Assembly: GCF_002197845.1 (NCBI RefSeq)
Contig: NZ_NIDE01000017.1
Coordinates: forward strand, 1,348,712 to 1,412,711
Length of the DNA: 64,000 nt
Origin: Fimbriiglobus ruber
Lineage (GTDB): Bacteria > Planctomycetota > Planctomycetia > Gemmatales > Gemmataceae
Direction of reading: 5' to 3'
This document shows positions 34,426 to 45,300 of the stretch, piece after piece (position 1 is the first letter of the stretch; each line of letters opens with the position of its first letter). Position numbers and translations under genes: made by a program. The notes under the pieces are model-generated. The model was given only the letters and a program-made list of their open reading frames with translations. It was not told the DNA's origin and ran no database searches.

Positions 34426-36789
34426 ATGCCGGAACCCCGCGCGACCCAGCCCCGGTGGCGCCTGGACGCCGTCGCCATCACCCTCGCCGCGGCCGGCGGG
34501 TTGCTCGCGGCCTGCGTCGGCACCTACCGCCCGCTCGCCGGCGCTTCCAACCTGCTCGGGCCAGCTGGTACCGACGTGGCCGCGGCCCTGGTGAACGCAC
34601 TCGGGCTCGGTTCCGTCGGGCTGCTCGTCGGTTGGTTCGCCGTCGTCGGGCTGTACGTCGCGCGGCGCGGGTGGGGGCGGCTCGCGGTCCGCGCGGCCGG
34701 GTGGGCGGTCCTCACCGTCTGCGTCACCGTCTGCGCCGACTACGCGGCCGCCCGTTTCTCCCTCGGCCCGGTGTCGGCTTACGGCAAAGGCGGGTCGGTC
34801 GGAGCGTACCTACGGTTCGCCCTGGACGACGCGCTCAAGCCGCCGCTGCCGGGCGTCGCCGTCGTCGCGGCGATCCTCCTCGGCCTCGTTCTCGCCGCGG
34901 ACAACATCGTCCGGGCTGTGGTCAACATCGTTTGGCTGATCCTCTGTTTCCTGGGCGCCTGCGTGGTGAAGGGGAACGCCCAGGTCGCGGTGGTCGGCGA
35001 CCGGGTCATCTCCTGGGGCGCCCGGACCGCGCGGGCCGTCAAAGCGGCCGTGGCCGGGCGACTGGCGCGGAAGCCGGTCGAGATCGTCGCGCTTGTGGCC
35101 GCCGAACCGGCCGCGGACGCGCCGCCGCCGATCATCCGGCACACCGCCCTCCCGGCGGCCGACCCCGCACCGGCGGCCGAATCGCTGACCGAAACGATTC
35201 CGGAGCCGGTCCCGATCTCGCACCCCACGCCGATCGTCAACGCGACGCCGCCGCTCCGCGTCCACGTCCCGGACGCACCCGAATCCGAGCCAATACCGGA
35301 AGCCGCTTACGAACTGCCCCCGCTGTCCCTGCTCGCGGACCCGGACGCCTTTGCGGTCGAAGACCACGAGCAGAAGTTGCGCGACCGGGCGGCCCTCCTG
35401 GAAAAGACCTTCCAGAACTTCGGGCTGAACGTGAAGGTGGTCGGCATTCACACCGGCCCGGTCGTGACGCAGTACGAGGTCGCGCTCGATACCGGCATGC
35501 GGCTGAACAAAGTCACAACCCTGTCCGACGACCTGGCCCTCAACCTCGGCGTGGCGGCCGTCCGGATCGTGGCCCCGCTCCCGGGCCGGAACACCGTCGG
35601 CATCGAGGTGCCGAACGAACACCGGCAGACGGTCCGGCTTAAGGAACTCGCGCTCGCCACGACCGCCAAGGCGGCCAAGTTCAAGCTGCCGATCTTCCTC
35701 GGCAAGGACGTCGAGGGCCGCCCGCTCGTCTACGACATGGCGACGATGCCGCACCTGCTCATCGCCGGCCGGACCGGGACGGGGAAGTCGGTCTGCCTGA
35801 ACGCCATTATCCTGAGCTTCCTGCTCACGCGCCGGCCGGACGAGTGCCGGATGATCATGATCGACCCCAAGAAGGTCGAACTCTCCGAGTACGGCAAAGT
35901 CCCACACCTGATGCACCCGGTCGTGACCGACGACAAGAAATCGGAAGCGATTCTGGGGTGGGCGGTAGACAAGATGGAGGAGCGGTACGAACTGCTCCGC
36001 CGGGCCAGGGTGCGGAACATTGCCACGTACAACGATCTGGGGTGGGACGAGATCATCCGCCGGGTTGATCCGCAGAGCGAAGACGAGCGCCAAGCCTTGC
36101 CGCGGAAGATGCCGTACATCGTCATCATCGTGGACGAAGTGGGCGACCTGCTCATGTCCATGAAGAAAGAGGTCGAGGGGCACATCATCCGCCTCGCCCA
36201 GAAGTCGCGGGCGGCCGGCATCCACCTCATCCTGGCCACCCAGAAACCGACGGTCGACGTCATCACCGGCCTCATCAAGTCGAACCTGCCGGCGCGAATC
36301 TGCTTCCAGGTGGCGAGCCGGGCGGACAGCGCGGTCGTGCTGGACGAGAAGGGGGCCGACAAGCTGCTCGGCATGGGTGACATGCTGTTCCTCCAGCCGG
36401 GCACCAGTACCATCATCCGCGCCCAGGGCGCGTACGTGGACGACCGGGAGATCGAGCGGGTGGTCGGCGCCCTCGAAGTCCACGAGCCGAACTACGAAAG
36501 CGAATTGCTGAACCTGAAGGCGAAGGAGTCGGCCGGCGCGGGCGGCGACCTGGGCGAGAAAATGCGCGAGCGGGACTCGATGTACGAACAGGCGGTCGAG
36601 ATCGTCATCCGCGAGCAGCGCGGCAGCACGTCGCTGCTCCAGCGAGCCCTCGGCGTCGGCTACGGCCGCGCCAGCCGACTCATCGACTTCATGGCCGAGG
36701 ATGGGATCGTCGGAACGTACAACGGCAGCAGCGCGCGGGACGTCCTGGTCACCAGCGAGGAGTGGAACCTCCGCAAGCAAGGCGCGTAA
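34426..36789 (+). CDS. ftsK: DNA translocase FtsK/SpoIIIE
   Basis: A 787-residue protein. The N-terminal ~200 residues contain about four membrane helices, then an Ala/Pro-rich linker. The alpha/beta motor has the Walker A GRTGTGKS at about 447-454, the IDPKKVELSEYGKVPHL segment, Walker B IIIVDEVGDLLMS at about 567 and the LATQKPTVDVITGLIKSNLPARI motif. The C-terminal gamma winged helix (about 725-787; STSLLQRALGVGYGRASRLIDFM) recognises KOPS-type sequences. The motor segregates chromosome ends at the septum. Planctomycetes lack FtsZ, so the division partner is unclear. The gene stands alone. Confidence 0.95.
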   Translation: MPEPRATQPRWRLDAVAITLAAAGGLLAACVGTYRPLAGASNLLGPAGTDVAAALVNALGLGSVGLLVGWFAVVGLYVARRGWGRLAVRAAGWAVLTVCVTVCADYAAARFSLGPVSAYGKGGSVGAYLRFALDDALKPPLPGVAVVAAILLGLVLAADNIVRAVVNIVWLILCFLGACVVKGNAQVAVVGDRVISWGARTARAVKAAVAGRLARKPVEIVALVAAEPAADAPPPIIRHTALPAADPAPAAESLTETIPEPVPISHPTPIVNATPPLRVHVPDAPESEPIPEAAYELPPLSLLADPDAFAVEDHEQKLRDRAALLEKTFQNFGLNVKVVGIHTGPVVTQYEVALDTGMRLNKVTTLSDDLALNLGVAAVRIVAPLPGRNTVGIEVPNEHRQTVRLKELALATTAKAAKFKLPIFLGKDVEGRPLVYDMATMPHLLIAGRTGTGKSVCLNAIILSFLLTRRPDECRMIMIDPKKVELSEYGKVPHLMHPVVTDDKKSEAILGWAVDKMEERYELLRRARVRNIATYNDLGWDEIIRRVDPQSEDERQALPRKMPYIVIIVDEVGDLLMSMKKEVEGHIIRLAQKSRAAGIHLILATQKPTVDVITGLIKSNLPARICFQVASRADSAVVLDEKGADKLLGMGDMLFLQPGTSTIIRAQGAYVDDREIERVVGALEVHEPNYESELLNLKAKESAGAGGDLGEKMRERDSMYEQAVEIVIREQRGSTSLLQRALGVGYGRASRLIDFMAEDGIVGTYNGSSARDVLVTSEEWNLRKQGA

Positions 36790-36816
36790 CGCAAGGCTCG
36801 GGTATAGGCGCGCCCT

Positions 36817-36839
36817 GGGGGTTCGCTTTGCGAACCCCC
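36817..36839 (-). terminator. 3' hairpin of giant surface-protein gene 1
   Basis: GGGGGTTCGC (36817-36826), loop TTT, GCGAACCCCC (36830-36839): a perfect 10-bp stem 16 bases beyond the stop of the minus-strand gene. The same sequence and the following ~130 bases recur at 42311. No T-tract follows on either strand, so termination strength is uncertain. It also lies 27 bases after the ftsK stop and could serve both genes. Confidence 0.55.
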
Positions 36840-36855
36840 GGGCGAACCTCTGCGA

Positions 36856-39800
36856 TCACCCGACGAAGACGCCGCCGGTGAAGCCGGGGAACGCGTCGAA
36901 GCTCAAGCCGGACGCGGGCGACGACCCGCTCGCCGCGATGGCCGCGCCGGTGTACGACGTGACCGTCGATCCGGCCCCGGTCCCGTCGCCCACGACCAGA
37001 TCCGCCTTGGTGTCGCCGTCCAGGTTCTTGACCGTCACCCGGATGCCGCCCCGGTTGGACGGGTCGCCGGCGAAGAAGTCGGCGATGCCGGCGCCCGCTA
37101 CCGACGGGTCGTCCAGCGTCGAGAAACTCCCCGCGGCCGCGAGAAGGGCCGCGCTGTTGACCGCCCGGACCCGCGGGCCGCCGCCCGGCCCGGCCCCGAA
37201 GATCAGGTCCGCGTACCCCGACCCGGTCAGGTCGCCGGCGGTCACGTACGCCCCGTTCCGCAGCGTACTCTCGAACGCGAAGAAGTCCGGGACCAACTCG
37301 GTCGGGCTGGCGGCGGAGATCGTTGTCCCGTTATAGATCGCGATCCGCGGGCCGCCCCCGAACCCGGCCGACACGATCACGTCGCCGACGCCGTCGCCGT
37401 TGACGTCCCCGACGGCGGCCCGGTCGCCGCCGCGGAAGCTCGGGTCGTTGATGCCGAAGAAGCGGGCCACCTGATTCACGCTCCCGCCGGCCAGGGACGC
37501 CCCGTCGTAGACCACGACGACCGGGCCGCCGGACTGGTCCGGGGTGACGATCAGGTCGGGGGCGCCGCCGGCCGCGATGACCCCGGCCGACACGAACAGC
37601 CCGCCGGTGAACGTACTCTCGAACGGGGTGATGGTGTCGACCACCGCTTGTGTGGTGCCGTCGTACACGACGACCTGGTTCGTGACGCCCGGCCCGGTCG
37701 CGGCGGCCACGTAGGTGGTACTCCCGACCTGGAAGGCCGCCACCCGCACCCCGCCGGTGAACCCGGGGAACGGGGTGAACGTAAAGGCGACCGACTGGTT
37801 GGCGTTGTACACGGTCACCACCCCGGACCCGCCCGCGTCCGCCCCGACGGCGAACTGGGTCGCCCCGACGAGCGCCTGGGTCGGGGTGGAACTCGCGGCC
37901 ACGGTGAGGGTGTACGCCTGGGAGCCGGACGCCGTACTCGCGGTGGCCGTAACGGTGAACGAGGACGACCCGACGGCCGTCGGCGTACCGGACAGGACCC
38001 CGGCGGGCGTCAGGGTGAGGCCGGCCGGGAGCGTTCCCGTGGTGACGGCGAACGTGAACGGGCCGGCCGCCCCGGCCGCCGTCAGCGTCTGCGAGTACGC
38101 CGTCCCGACGACCCCGGCCGGCAGCGTCGCCGGGGTGATCGTGACGGCGGACGAACTCGTGTTGACGGTCAGGGTGTAGGCCTGGGAGCCGGACAACACC
38201 CCGCTGGTGGCCGTGACGGTGAACGAGGACGGGCCGACGGCCGTCGGGGTGCCGGACAGGACCCCGGCGGGGGTCAGGGTGAGGCCGGCCGGGAGCGTTC
38301 CGGTGGTGACCGCGAACGTGAACGGGCCGGCCGCACCGGCCGCCGTCAGCGTCTGCGAGTACGCCGTCCCGACCGCCCCGGCCGGCAGCGTCGCCGGGGT
38401 GATTGTGACGGTGGACGAACTCGTGTTGACGGTCAGGGTGTACGCCTGGGAGCCGGACGCCGTTCCCGCGGTGGCCGTGACGGTGAACGAGGCCGGGCCG
38501 GCGGCCGTCGGGGTGCCGGACAGGACCCCGGCGGGGGTCAGGGTGAGGCCGGCCGGGAGCGTCCCCGTGGTGACCGCGAACGTGAACGGGCCGGCCGCCC
38601 CGGCCGCCGTCAGCGCCTGCGAGTACGCCGTCCCGACGACCCCGGCCGGCAGCGTCGCCGGGCTCAACGTCACTCCCGCCGAGGCCGGGTCAATGGTCAC
38701 GGTGTAGGCCTGGGAACCGTTCACGGTTCCGGCGGTGGCGGTCACCGTGAACGTCGACGGGCCGGCGGCCGTCGGGGTGCCGGACAGGACCCCGGCGGGG
38801 GTCAGGGTGAGGCCGGCCGGGAGGGTACCGCTGGCCGCGAACGTGAACGGCCCGGCCGCCCCGGCCGCCGTCAGCGCCTGCGAGTACGCCGTCCCGACCG
38901 TCCCGGCCGGCAGCGTCGCCGGGGTGATTGTGATGGTGACCGCGGAGCCGAACTCGAACGCCCCGATGTCCGGCCCGGCCCCCGTGACCCGGGCGAACCC
39001 GGTGCCCCGCTGGTCGGTCGTCTGATGGTCCGGGTTGGACCCGGCGTCGATCGCCGGGCTCCCGGCCTGGAGCGCCAGCGTCGGGCTCAGGCCGCCGTTA
39101 TTCTGGAGCGGCCCCAGGAGCGGGTCCACGCCCCGGAGGGTCGCCGCGTCGCTACCGCCCTGACCCCACCCGGTGGTGTTGAAGACGAGACTCATGGTGG
39201 CGTTGATCGGGCCGTCGATGTCGAGGTCGGCGCCCGACGTGCCCACCGTGTTCTTGGCGACAATCGTGCTTTGCATGGTGGCCGGGGTCGTGAGGCCGGC
39301 GACGAACAAGCCGCCACCGTCACCGCCGCCGGTGTTGTCCGCGTCCGCCATGTTCAGGGCGACCGTCGAGTTATCGAGCGAGAACGTGCTGCCGCTGTTC
39401 ACCCAGACGCCGCCGCCGTCCGAGTCCGCGTTGTTCGACGCGACCGTGCTGTTCTGGATCACGAGGTTGGCCGTCGCGAATTCCGAAGCGACCCCGCCCC
39501 CGTCGGTGCCGGCGGTGTTGTTGGTGACCGCCGTGTTGACGATTTTTACCGTCGATCCCCCCCTGTTCTCAATCCCGCCGCCCTCGCCCGTTGTCGTGTT
39601 GCCGGTGACCCAACTGTTGGTCACCGTCAGCGTCCCGCGGATCGCCTGGGCGATGCCGCCGCCATAAATCGCGGCCTTGCTGGTCTTCACGATCACGCCG
39701 TCGAGCGTGGTGTTTTCCGCGCTTTCGATGGCCCCGCCGCCCCCGGTCCCGCCGGTGCTCGGGTCGGAGTCGCCGTTCTGGATGGTCAGGCCCGAGATCG

Positions 39801-41511
39801 ACACGGTACTCAGGGTACTCGCCGTTCCGTTGTAGATGAGGAATGGCTGGAACATTCCCTCCCCGTCCACGGCCAGCTGCGATGCGCCCGGCCCCTGGAT
39901 CGACACCGACCGGTTGACGTCGAGCGTGCCGAGGGCGAGGGCGATCGTCGACCCGTCGAGCGCGGGGGCGAAGGTGATCGTCGGGGCGTTCGTCCCGGCC
40001 AGCCGGAGCGCCTCCCGGAGGCTCAGGTTGGTCGGGTCGTAGACCGGGTTGTTCAGATCCTGGGCGGTGGTCACGACCAGTGCCTGGTTCGGTTGCGTCT
40101 GGAACGCCCCGATGTCGGTCCCGGCGCCGGCCGTCCGGACGAACGGGGCGCCCCGCTGGTCGGTCGTCAGGCCGTTGGCCGTCCCGGCCCCGATCGCCAG
40201 GCTGGTCGCCTGGAGGGCGAACGTCGGGGTCGGGCCGCCGTTGAACACCGGGGTGGTCGACACGAACATGGGGTCGGCGGTGCCGATCTGGTTGTTTTGG
40301 GTGCCGTTGGAAATCCCGGTCAGGCCGGTCAGATCATCGATCAGGTTGAACGCGCTGGTCGTGCTGGCGGCCCCGCTCACGTCCGGGTTGGCGCCGGTCG
40401 TGCCGACGGTGTTCTTGGCGATGATGTCGCTGGACAGGTCGACAGTCAAGCCGGACGCGACGAAGACGCCGCCGCCGTCGCCGCCGCCGGTGTTGTCGGC
40501 GTCCGCGGTGTTGGTCGCGATCGTGCTGTTCTGGATGGTCAGCGTCCCGCTCTCGAAATCGACGCCGGCCCCATAGTTATTGGCGGTGTTGCCCGAAACG
40601 GTCGAGTTCTGGATGGTGACCTGGCCGCCGGCCACGGTGAGTCCGCCGCCGTTGTCCGGGCCACCGGCGTTGGTCGACTTGTTGTTTGCGATGTAGCTGG
40701 TCGCCAGGCTGGTCGGGCCGCCGGTCACGAACAGGCCGGCTCCCTCGCCGCCGACGTTGTTCGTGAACGAACTCTCGATGATGGTCGAACTCCCGCCGCT
40801 CTGGAAGTACCCGCCGGTCCCGGCCTTGCTCGCCGCGGTGTTGCTGTCGATCGTGCTGTCCGAGATGGTCACGGTAGACCCGGTGTTTGCGATGGCTGCC
40901 CCGGTGTCGGCGGCCGAGTTGTCCGTGAACGTGCTGTTCAGGACGTTCACCGAGCCGCCTCCGGTGTACAATCCGGCCCCAACTCCGCCGCCCAACACTT
41001 TGCCCCCTGGCGCGATCGCGAAGTTCCTGGTGATCGCCAGGTTCTGGAGGGTCACCGCGTCGCTGTCGTTGTAGACGGCCGCCCCCGTCGCGGCCGACGC
41101 GTGGGTGAGGGTCAGCCCGGAGATACTGACGGTCAGCGCCGCCGCGGCCCCATCGTCGACATCGAAGATCCGGTAAGCCATGTTGCCGTCGATCGTGATG
41201 ACCGCGGCCCCGGGGCCCTGGATGGCCACCGACTGGGTAATCGTGGGAAGGCTGGCGGTGAGCGTGATCGTGCCGGACAAGCCGGGACTGAACGTGATCG
41301 TGTTGGTCGGATCGGACGACACGTTCACCGAATCGATGGCCGTCCGCAGGGTGCCGGCCGCGGTCGTGTCGTTGGTGTTCGAGACGACGAAACTCGCCGG
41401 CGTCGTGCGGTCCTCCAGGGGAGTCACTTCCAGCCGCGAGCGGGAGACGGGTCGCCGACGGCGGGTGGTCCATTGGGCCGACCAGGTTCGCCAGAAGATG
41501 TTCGCACTCAC
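36856..41511 (-). CDS. giant secreted surface protein 1 (beta-helix, putative-Ig and FG-GAP repeats)
   Basis: GTG 41511 has GGAGG upstream. The 1551-residue protein begins with an Arg-rich leader and the planctomycete export motif LEVTPLEDRTTPASF. Residues ~40-470 and ~480-830 are two parallel beta-helix/polymorphic-outer-membrane-type regions, with GAAIANTGSTVTISDSTI-like rungs and a CSLREA-like segment (LSLREALRLAG). Residues ~855-1215 hold four ~90-residue putative-Ig repeats (TLPAGTVGTAYSQ...[12 protein letters not shown]). The last ~330 residues carry FG-GAP/VCBS-like repeats ([27 protein letters not shown]). It is near-identical in its C-terminal part to the protein at 42350. A cell-surface role is inferred. 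Confidence 0.87.
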   Translation of the reverse strand: MSANIFWRTWSAQWTTRRRRPVSRSRLEVTPLEDRTTPASFVVSNTNDTTAAGTLRTAIDSVNVSSDPTNTITFSPGLSGTITLTASLPTITQSVAIQGPGAAVITIDGNMAYRIFDVDDGAAAALTVSISGLTLTHASAATGAAVYNDSDAVTLQNLAITRNFAIAPGGKVLGGGVGAGLYTGGGSVNVLNSTFTDNSAADTGAAIANTGSTVTISDSTIDSNTAASKAGTGGYFQSGGSSTIIESSFTNNVGGEGAGLFVTGGPTSLATSYIANNKSTNAGGPDNGGGLTVAGGQVTIQNSTVSGNTANNYGAGVDFESGTLTIQNSTIATNTADADNTGGGDGGGVFVASGLTVDLSSDIIAKNTVGTTGANPDVSGAASTTSAFNLIDDLTGLTGISNGTQNNQIGTADPMFVSTTPVFNGGPTPTFALQATSLAIGAGTANGLTTDQRGAPFVRTAGAGTDIGAFQTQPNQALVVTTAQDLNNPVYDPTNLSLREALRLAGTNAPTITFAPALDGSTIALALGTLDVNRSVSIQGPGASQLAVDGEGMFQPFLIYNGTASTLSTVSISGLTIQNGDSDPSTGGTGGGGAIESAENTTLDGVIVKTSKAAIYGGGIAQAIRGTLTVTNSWVTGNTTTGEGGGIENRGGSTVKIVNTAVTNNTAGTDGGGVASEFATANLVIQNSTVASNNADSDGGGVWVNSGSTFSLDNSTVALNMADADNTGGGDGGGLFVAGLTTPATMQSTIVAKNTVGTSGADLDIDGPINATMSLVFNTTGWGQGGSDAATLRGVDPLLGPLQNNGGLSPTLALQAGSPAIDAGSNPDHQTTDQRGTGFARVTGAGPDIGAFEFGSAVTITITPATLPAGTVGTAYSQALTAAGAAGPFTFAASGTLPAGLTLTPAGVLSGTPTAAGPSTFTVTATAGTVNGSQAYTVTIDPASAGVTLSPATLPAGVVGTAYSQALTAAGAAGPFTFAVTTGTLPAGLTLTPAGVLSGTPTAAGPASFTVTATAGTASGSQAYTLTVNTSSSTVTITPATLPAGAVGTAYSQTLTAAGAAGPFTFAVTTGTLPAGLTLTPAGVLSGTPTAVGPSSFTVTATSGVLSGSQAYTLTVNTSSSAVTITPATLPAGVVGTAYSQTLTAAGAAGPFTFAVTTGTLPAGLTLTPAGVLSGTPTAVGSSSFTVTATASTASGSQAYTLTVAASSTPTQALVGATQFAVGADAGGSGVVTVYNANQSVAFTFTPFPGFTGGVRVAAFQVGSTTYVAAATGPGVTNQVVVYDGTTQAVVDTITPFESTFTGGLFVSAGVIAAGGAPDLIVTPDQSGGPVVVVYDGASLAGGSVNQVARFFGINDPSFRGGDRAAVGDVNGDGVGDVIVSAGFGGGPRIAIYNGTTISAASPTELVPDFFAFESTLRNGAYVTAGDLTGSGYADLIFGAGPGGGPRVRAVNSAALLAAAGSFSTLDDPSVAGAGIADFFAGDPSNRGGIRVTVKNLDGDTKADLVVGDGTGAGSTVTSYTGAAIAASGSSPASGLSFDAFPGFTGGVFVG

Positions 41512-41719
41512 AGCCGACCTCCGAGGAGACGAGGGGAATCGCTCGCATCGGCCCCCGAGCGGGAGCCGTTACGCGGCGGAACCCGGTGGCACGGAAGGCC
41601 CCGGGGTTGGTCAATGTGCAATGCGTGGAAACCGCCGATACCGTCTCACGAATTTTTCCGGTATTACCTCGGCATGAAATCTGCGCACGTATTTATGGAT
41701 TCTTAGATCCTGTCGCCCG

Positions 41720-42303
41720 GTGGAAGGGGTTCGCGAAGCGGGTCGCCTGCTGGCGGGGCGGTTGCCCGACGAACCGGCCAACTGCCGCCGCCAGAAGTTG
41801 CGGGCGGCGGCCCGCGCGAAGGGCCATCCGGAGCCGTCCGCGGCCCGACTGGCGTGGTGCGCGTGGACCCTCCCAGTGACGAACGTGCCGGGGGAACTCC
41901 TGACCCCGCCGGAAGCCGTCGTCCTGTACCGGGCCCGCTGGCAGGTGGAACTCCTGTTCAAGCGCTGGAAATCGCAGGACTTGGTGGCCGTGCTGAGCGA
42001 TTCGACGGTGGTCCGCCAGATGGTCCGGGTGTGGTCGCGGTTACTGGCCGCGGTCATCCAGCACTGGTTGGTGGTGGCGACCGCGTGGGGGACGCGACCC
42101 GAAGTTGGGTGAAGGTGAGTGAGGCGGTGCGGGCATTCGTGGGCCGTCTGGTGGGAACCCTGGACGACCCCGTCGGATTGGCCCGGGTTCTGTCCGACCT
42201 CGGTCAGGTGGTCGGGAAGACGTGCCGCCGAAACAAACGTCGGAAACCGGGGACGGTGGAACTCCTGAACGATGTGAGCCTCTTGGACTTCGGCTTAACT
42301 TGA
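41720..42303 (+). pseudogene. IS4-type transposase relic
   Basis: Two overlapping frames make up the C-terminal half of a DDE transposase. The first (41720-42112) contains the IS4 signature Y-x2-R-x3-E-x6-K: Tyr codon at 41927, Arg 41936, Glu 41948 and Lys 41969. The second frame, entered by a one-base change near the G5 run at about 42090, continues WVKVSEAVRAFVGRL to LLDFGL and stops at 42303. The N-terminal half with the first two catalytic Asp residues is missing. It lies between the promoter side of surface gene 1 and the 3' end of surface gene 2. Confidence 0.75.
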
Positions 42304-42310
42304 TGCGTAT

Positions 42311-42333
42311 GGGGGTTCGCTTTGCGAACCCCC
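42311..42333 (-). terminator. 3' hairpin of giant surface-protein gene 2
   Basis: GGGGGTTCGC (42311-42320), TTT, GCGAACCCCC (42324-42333), identical to 36817-36839, again 16 bases beyond the gene's stop. It also lies eight bases after the stop of the transposase relic. Confidence 0.55.
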
Positions 42334-42349
42334 GGGCGAACCTCTGCGA

Positions 42350-45300
42350 TCACCCGACGAAGACGCCGCCGGTGAAGCCGGGGAACGCGTCGAAGCTCAA
42401 GCCGGACGCGGGCGACGACCCGCTCGCCGCGATGGCCGCGCCGGTGTACGACGTGACCGTCGATCCGGCCCCGGTCCCGTCGCCCACGACCAGATCCGCC
42501 TTGGTGTCGCCGTCCAGGTTCTTGACCGTCACCCGGATGCCGCCCCGGCTGGACGGGTCGCCGGCGAAGAAGTCGGCGATGCCGGCGCCCGCTACCGACG
42601 GGTCGTCCAGCGACGAGAAACTCCCCGCGGCCGCGATCAGGACCGCGCTGTTGACCGCCCGGACCCGCGGGGCGCCACCCGGCCCGGCCCCGAAGATCAG
42701 ATCCGCGTACCCCGACCCGGTCAAGTCGCCCGCCGCCACGTACGCCCCGTTCCGCAGCGTACTCTCGAACGCGAAGAAGTCCGGGACCAACTCGGTCGGG
42801 CTGGCGGCGGAGATCGTTGTCCCGTCATAGATCGCGATCCGCGGACCGCCGCTGTACCCGGCCGACACGATCACGTCGCCGACGCCGTCGCCGTTGACGT
42901 CCCCGACAGCCGCCCGGTCGCCACCGCGGAAGCTCGGGTCGTTGATGCCGAAGAACCGGGCCACCTGGTTCACGCTCTTGCCCGCCAGGGACGCCCCGTC
43001 GTAGATCACGACGACCGGGCCCCCGGTCTGGTCCGGGGTGACGATCAGGTCGGGGGCGCCGCCGGCCGCGATGACCCCGGCCGACACGAACAGCCCGCCG
43101 GTGAACGTGCTCTCGAACGGGGTGATGGTGTCGACCACCGCTTGCGTGGTGCCGTCGTACACGACGACCTGGTTCGCGACGCCCGGCCCGGTCGCGGCGG
43201 CCACGTAGGTGGTACTCCCGACCTGGAAGGTGGCCACCCGCACCCCGCCGGTGAACCCGGGGAACGGGGTGAACGTGAAGGCGACCGACTGGTTGGCGTT
43301 GTACACGGTCACCACCCCGGACCCGCCCGCGTCCGCCCCGACGGCGAACTGGGTCGCCCCGACGAGCGCCTGGGTCGGGGTGGAACTTGCGGCGACGGTG
43401 AGGGTGTAGGCCTGAGAACCGGACGCCGTCCCCGCGGTGGCCGTGACGGTGAACGGGGACGACCCGACGGCGGTCGGCGTGCCGGACAATACGCCGGCCG
43501 ACGTCAGGGTCAGGCCGGCCGGGAGCGTCCCGGTGGTGACCGCGAACGAGAACGGCCCGGCCGCACCGGCCGCCGTCAGCGTCTGCGAGTACGCCGTCCC
43601 GACCACTCCGGCCGGCAGCGTCGCCGGGGTGATCGTGACGGTGGACGAACTCGCGTTGACGGTCAGGGTGTACGCCTGGGAGCCGGACAACACGCCGCTG
43701 GTGGCCGTGACCGTGAACGAGGACGGCCCACCAGCCGTCGGGGTGCCGGACAGGACCCCGGCGGACGTCAGGGTCAGGCCGGCCGGGAGCGTCCCGGTGG
43801 TGACCGTGAACGTGAACGGGCCGGCCGCCCCGGCCGCCGTCAGCGTCTGCGAGTACGCCGTTCCGACCACCGCGGCCGGCAGTGTCGCCGGGGTGATCGT
43901 AATGGTGACCGTGGAGCCGAACTCGAACGCGCCGATGTCCGTCGCGGCTCCCGTGGTGCGGGCGAACCCGGTGCCCCGCTGGTCGGTCGTCTGGCTGTCC
44001 GGGTTGGACCCGGCGTCGATCGCCGGGCTCCCGGACTGGAGCGCCAGCGTCGGGCTGAGGCCGCCGTTGTTCTGGAGGGTGCCCAGGAGCGGGTCCTGGC
44101 CCCGGATGGTGGCCGCGTCGCTGCCGCTCTGGTCCCACCCGGTGGTGTTGAAGACGAGGCTCTTGGTAGTGTCGATCCGGCCGTCGATGTCCGGGTCGGT
44201 GCCCGACGTGCCCACCGTGTTCTTGGCGACGATCGTACTCTGGGCGGTGGCGGGCGTCGTCAGGCCGGCGACGAACAACCCGCCGCCGCTGCCGCCGCCG
44301 GTATTGTCCGCGTCCGCCATGTTCAGGGCGACCGTCGAGTTGTCGAGCGCGAACGTGCTGCCCGCGCTGACCCACACGCCGCCGCCGTCCGCGTTCGCCT
44401 TGTTCGACGCGATCGTGCTGTTCTGGACCACGAGGTTGGCCGTCCCGAACGCCGACGCCACGCCGCCGCCGTCGGTGCCGGACGTGTTGTTGGTGATAGC
44501 CGTATTGACAATCTTCACCGTCGACCCGGCGATGTTGGCGACCCCGCCACCCACGCCACCGACGGCTGCGTTGCTGTCGATCCAGCTGTTGGTAATTTTG
44601 AGCGTCCCGCGGATCGCTTGGGCGACGCCGCCGCCCGAACTCGTGGCTTTGCTGTTCTTCACGATCACGCTGTCGAGCGTGGTGTTTTCCGCGCTTTCGA
44701 TGCCCCCGCCGAACCCGGTTCCGCCGAGGCTCGGGTCGGAGTCGCCGTTCTGGACGGTCAGGCCCGAGATCGACACGGTGCTCAGTGTGCTCGCGGTCCC
44801 GTTGAAGATGAGGAACGGCTGGAACATCCCCTGGCCGTCCACGGTCAATTGAGACGCGCCGGGCCCCTGGATCGACAGCGACCGGTTGACGTCCAGCGTG
44901 CCGAGGGTGAGGTTGATCGTCGACCCGTTGAGGGCCGGGGCGAAGGTGATCGTCGGGGCGTTCGTCCCGGCCAGCCGGATCGCCTCCCGGAGGCTCAAGT
45001 TGGCCGGGTTGTAGAGCGGGCTGTTCAGGTCCTGGGCGGTGGTCACGACCAGCGCCTGGTTCGGTTGCGTCTGGAACGCCCCGATGTCGGTCCCGGCGCC
45101 GGCCGTCCGGACGAACGGGGCGCCCCGCTGGTCGGTCGGCAGGGTGTTGGCCGTCCCGGTCCCGATCGCCAGGCTGGTCGATTGGAGGGCGAACGTCGGG
45201 GTCGGGCCGCCATTGAACACCGGGCTGGTCGACACGAACATGGGGTCGAGCGGGGTGCCGGCGGTGCCGATCTGGTTGTTTTGCGTGCCGTTCGAAATCC

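Noticed and set aside
34810-36780. 656-codon minus-strand frame antisense to ftsK
   Set aside because: It is His/Arg/Asp-rich without any domain, and the FtsK frame is unambiguous.
37648-41706. Open frame of 1352 codons on the plus strand, antisense to giant surface gene 1
   Set aside because: The translation is Gly/Arg/Val-rich and is the mirror of the repeat-rich gene; high GC makes such antisense frames long. The minus-strand frame has export signal and domains.
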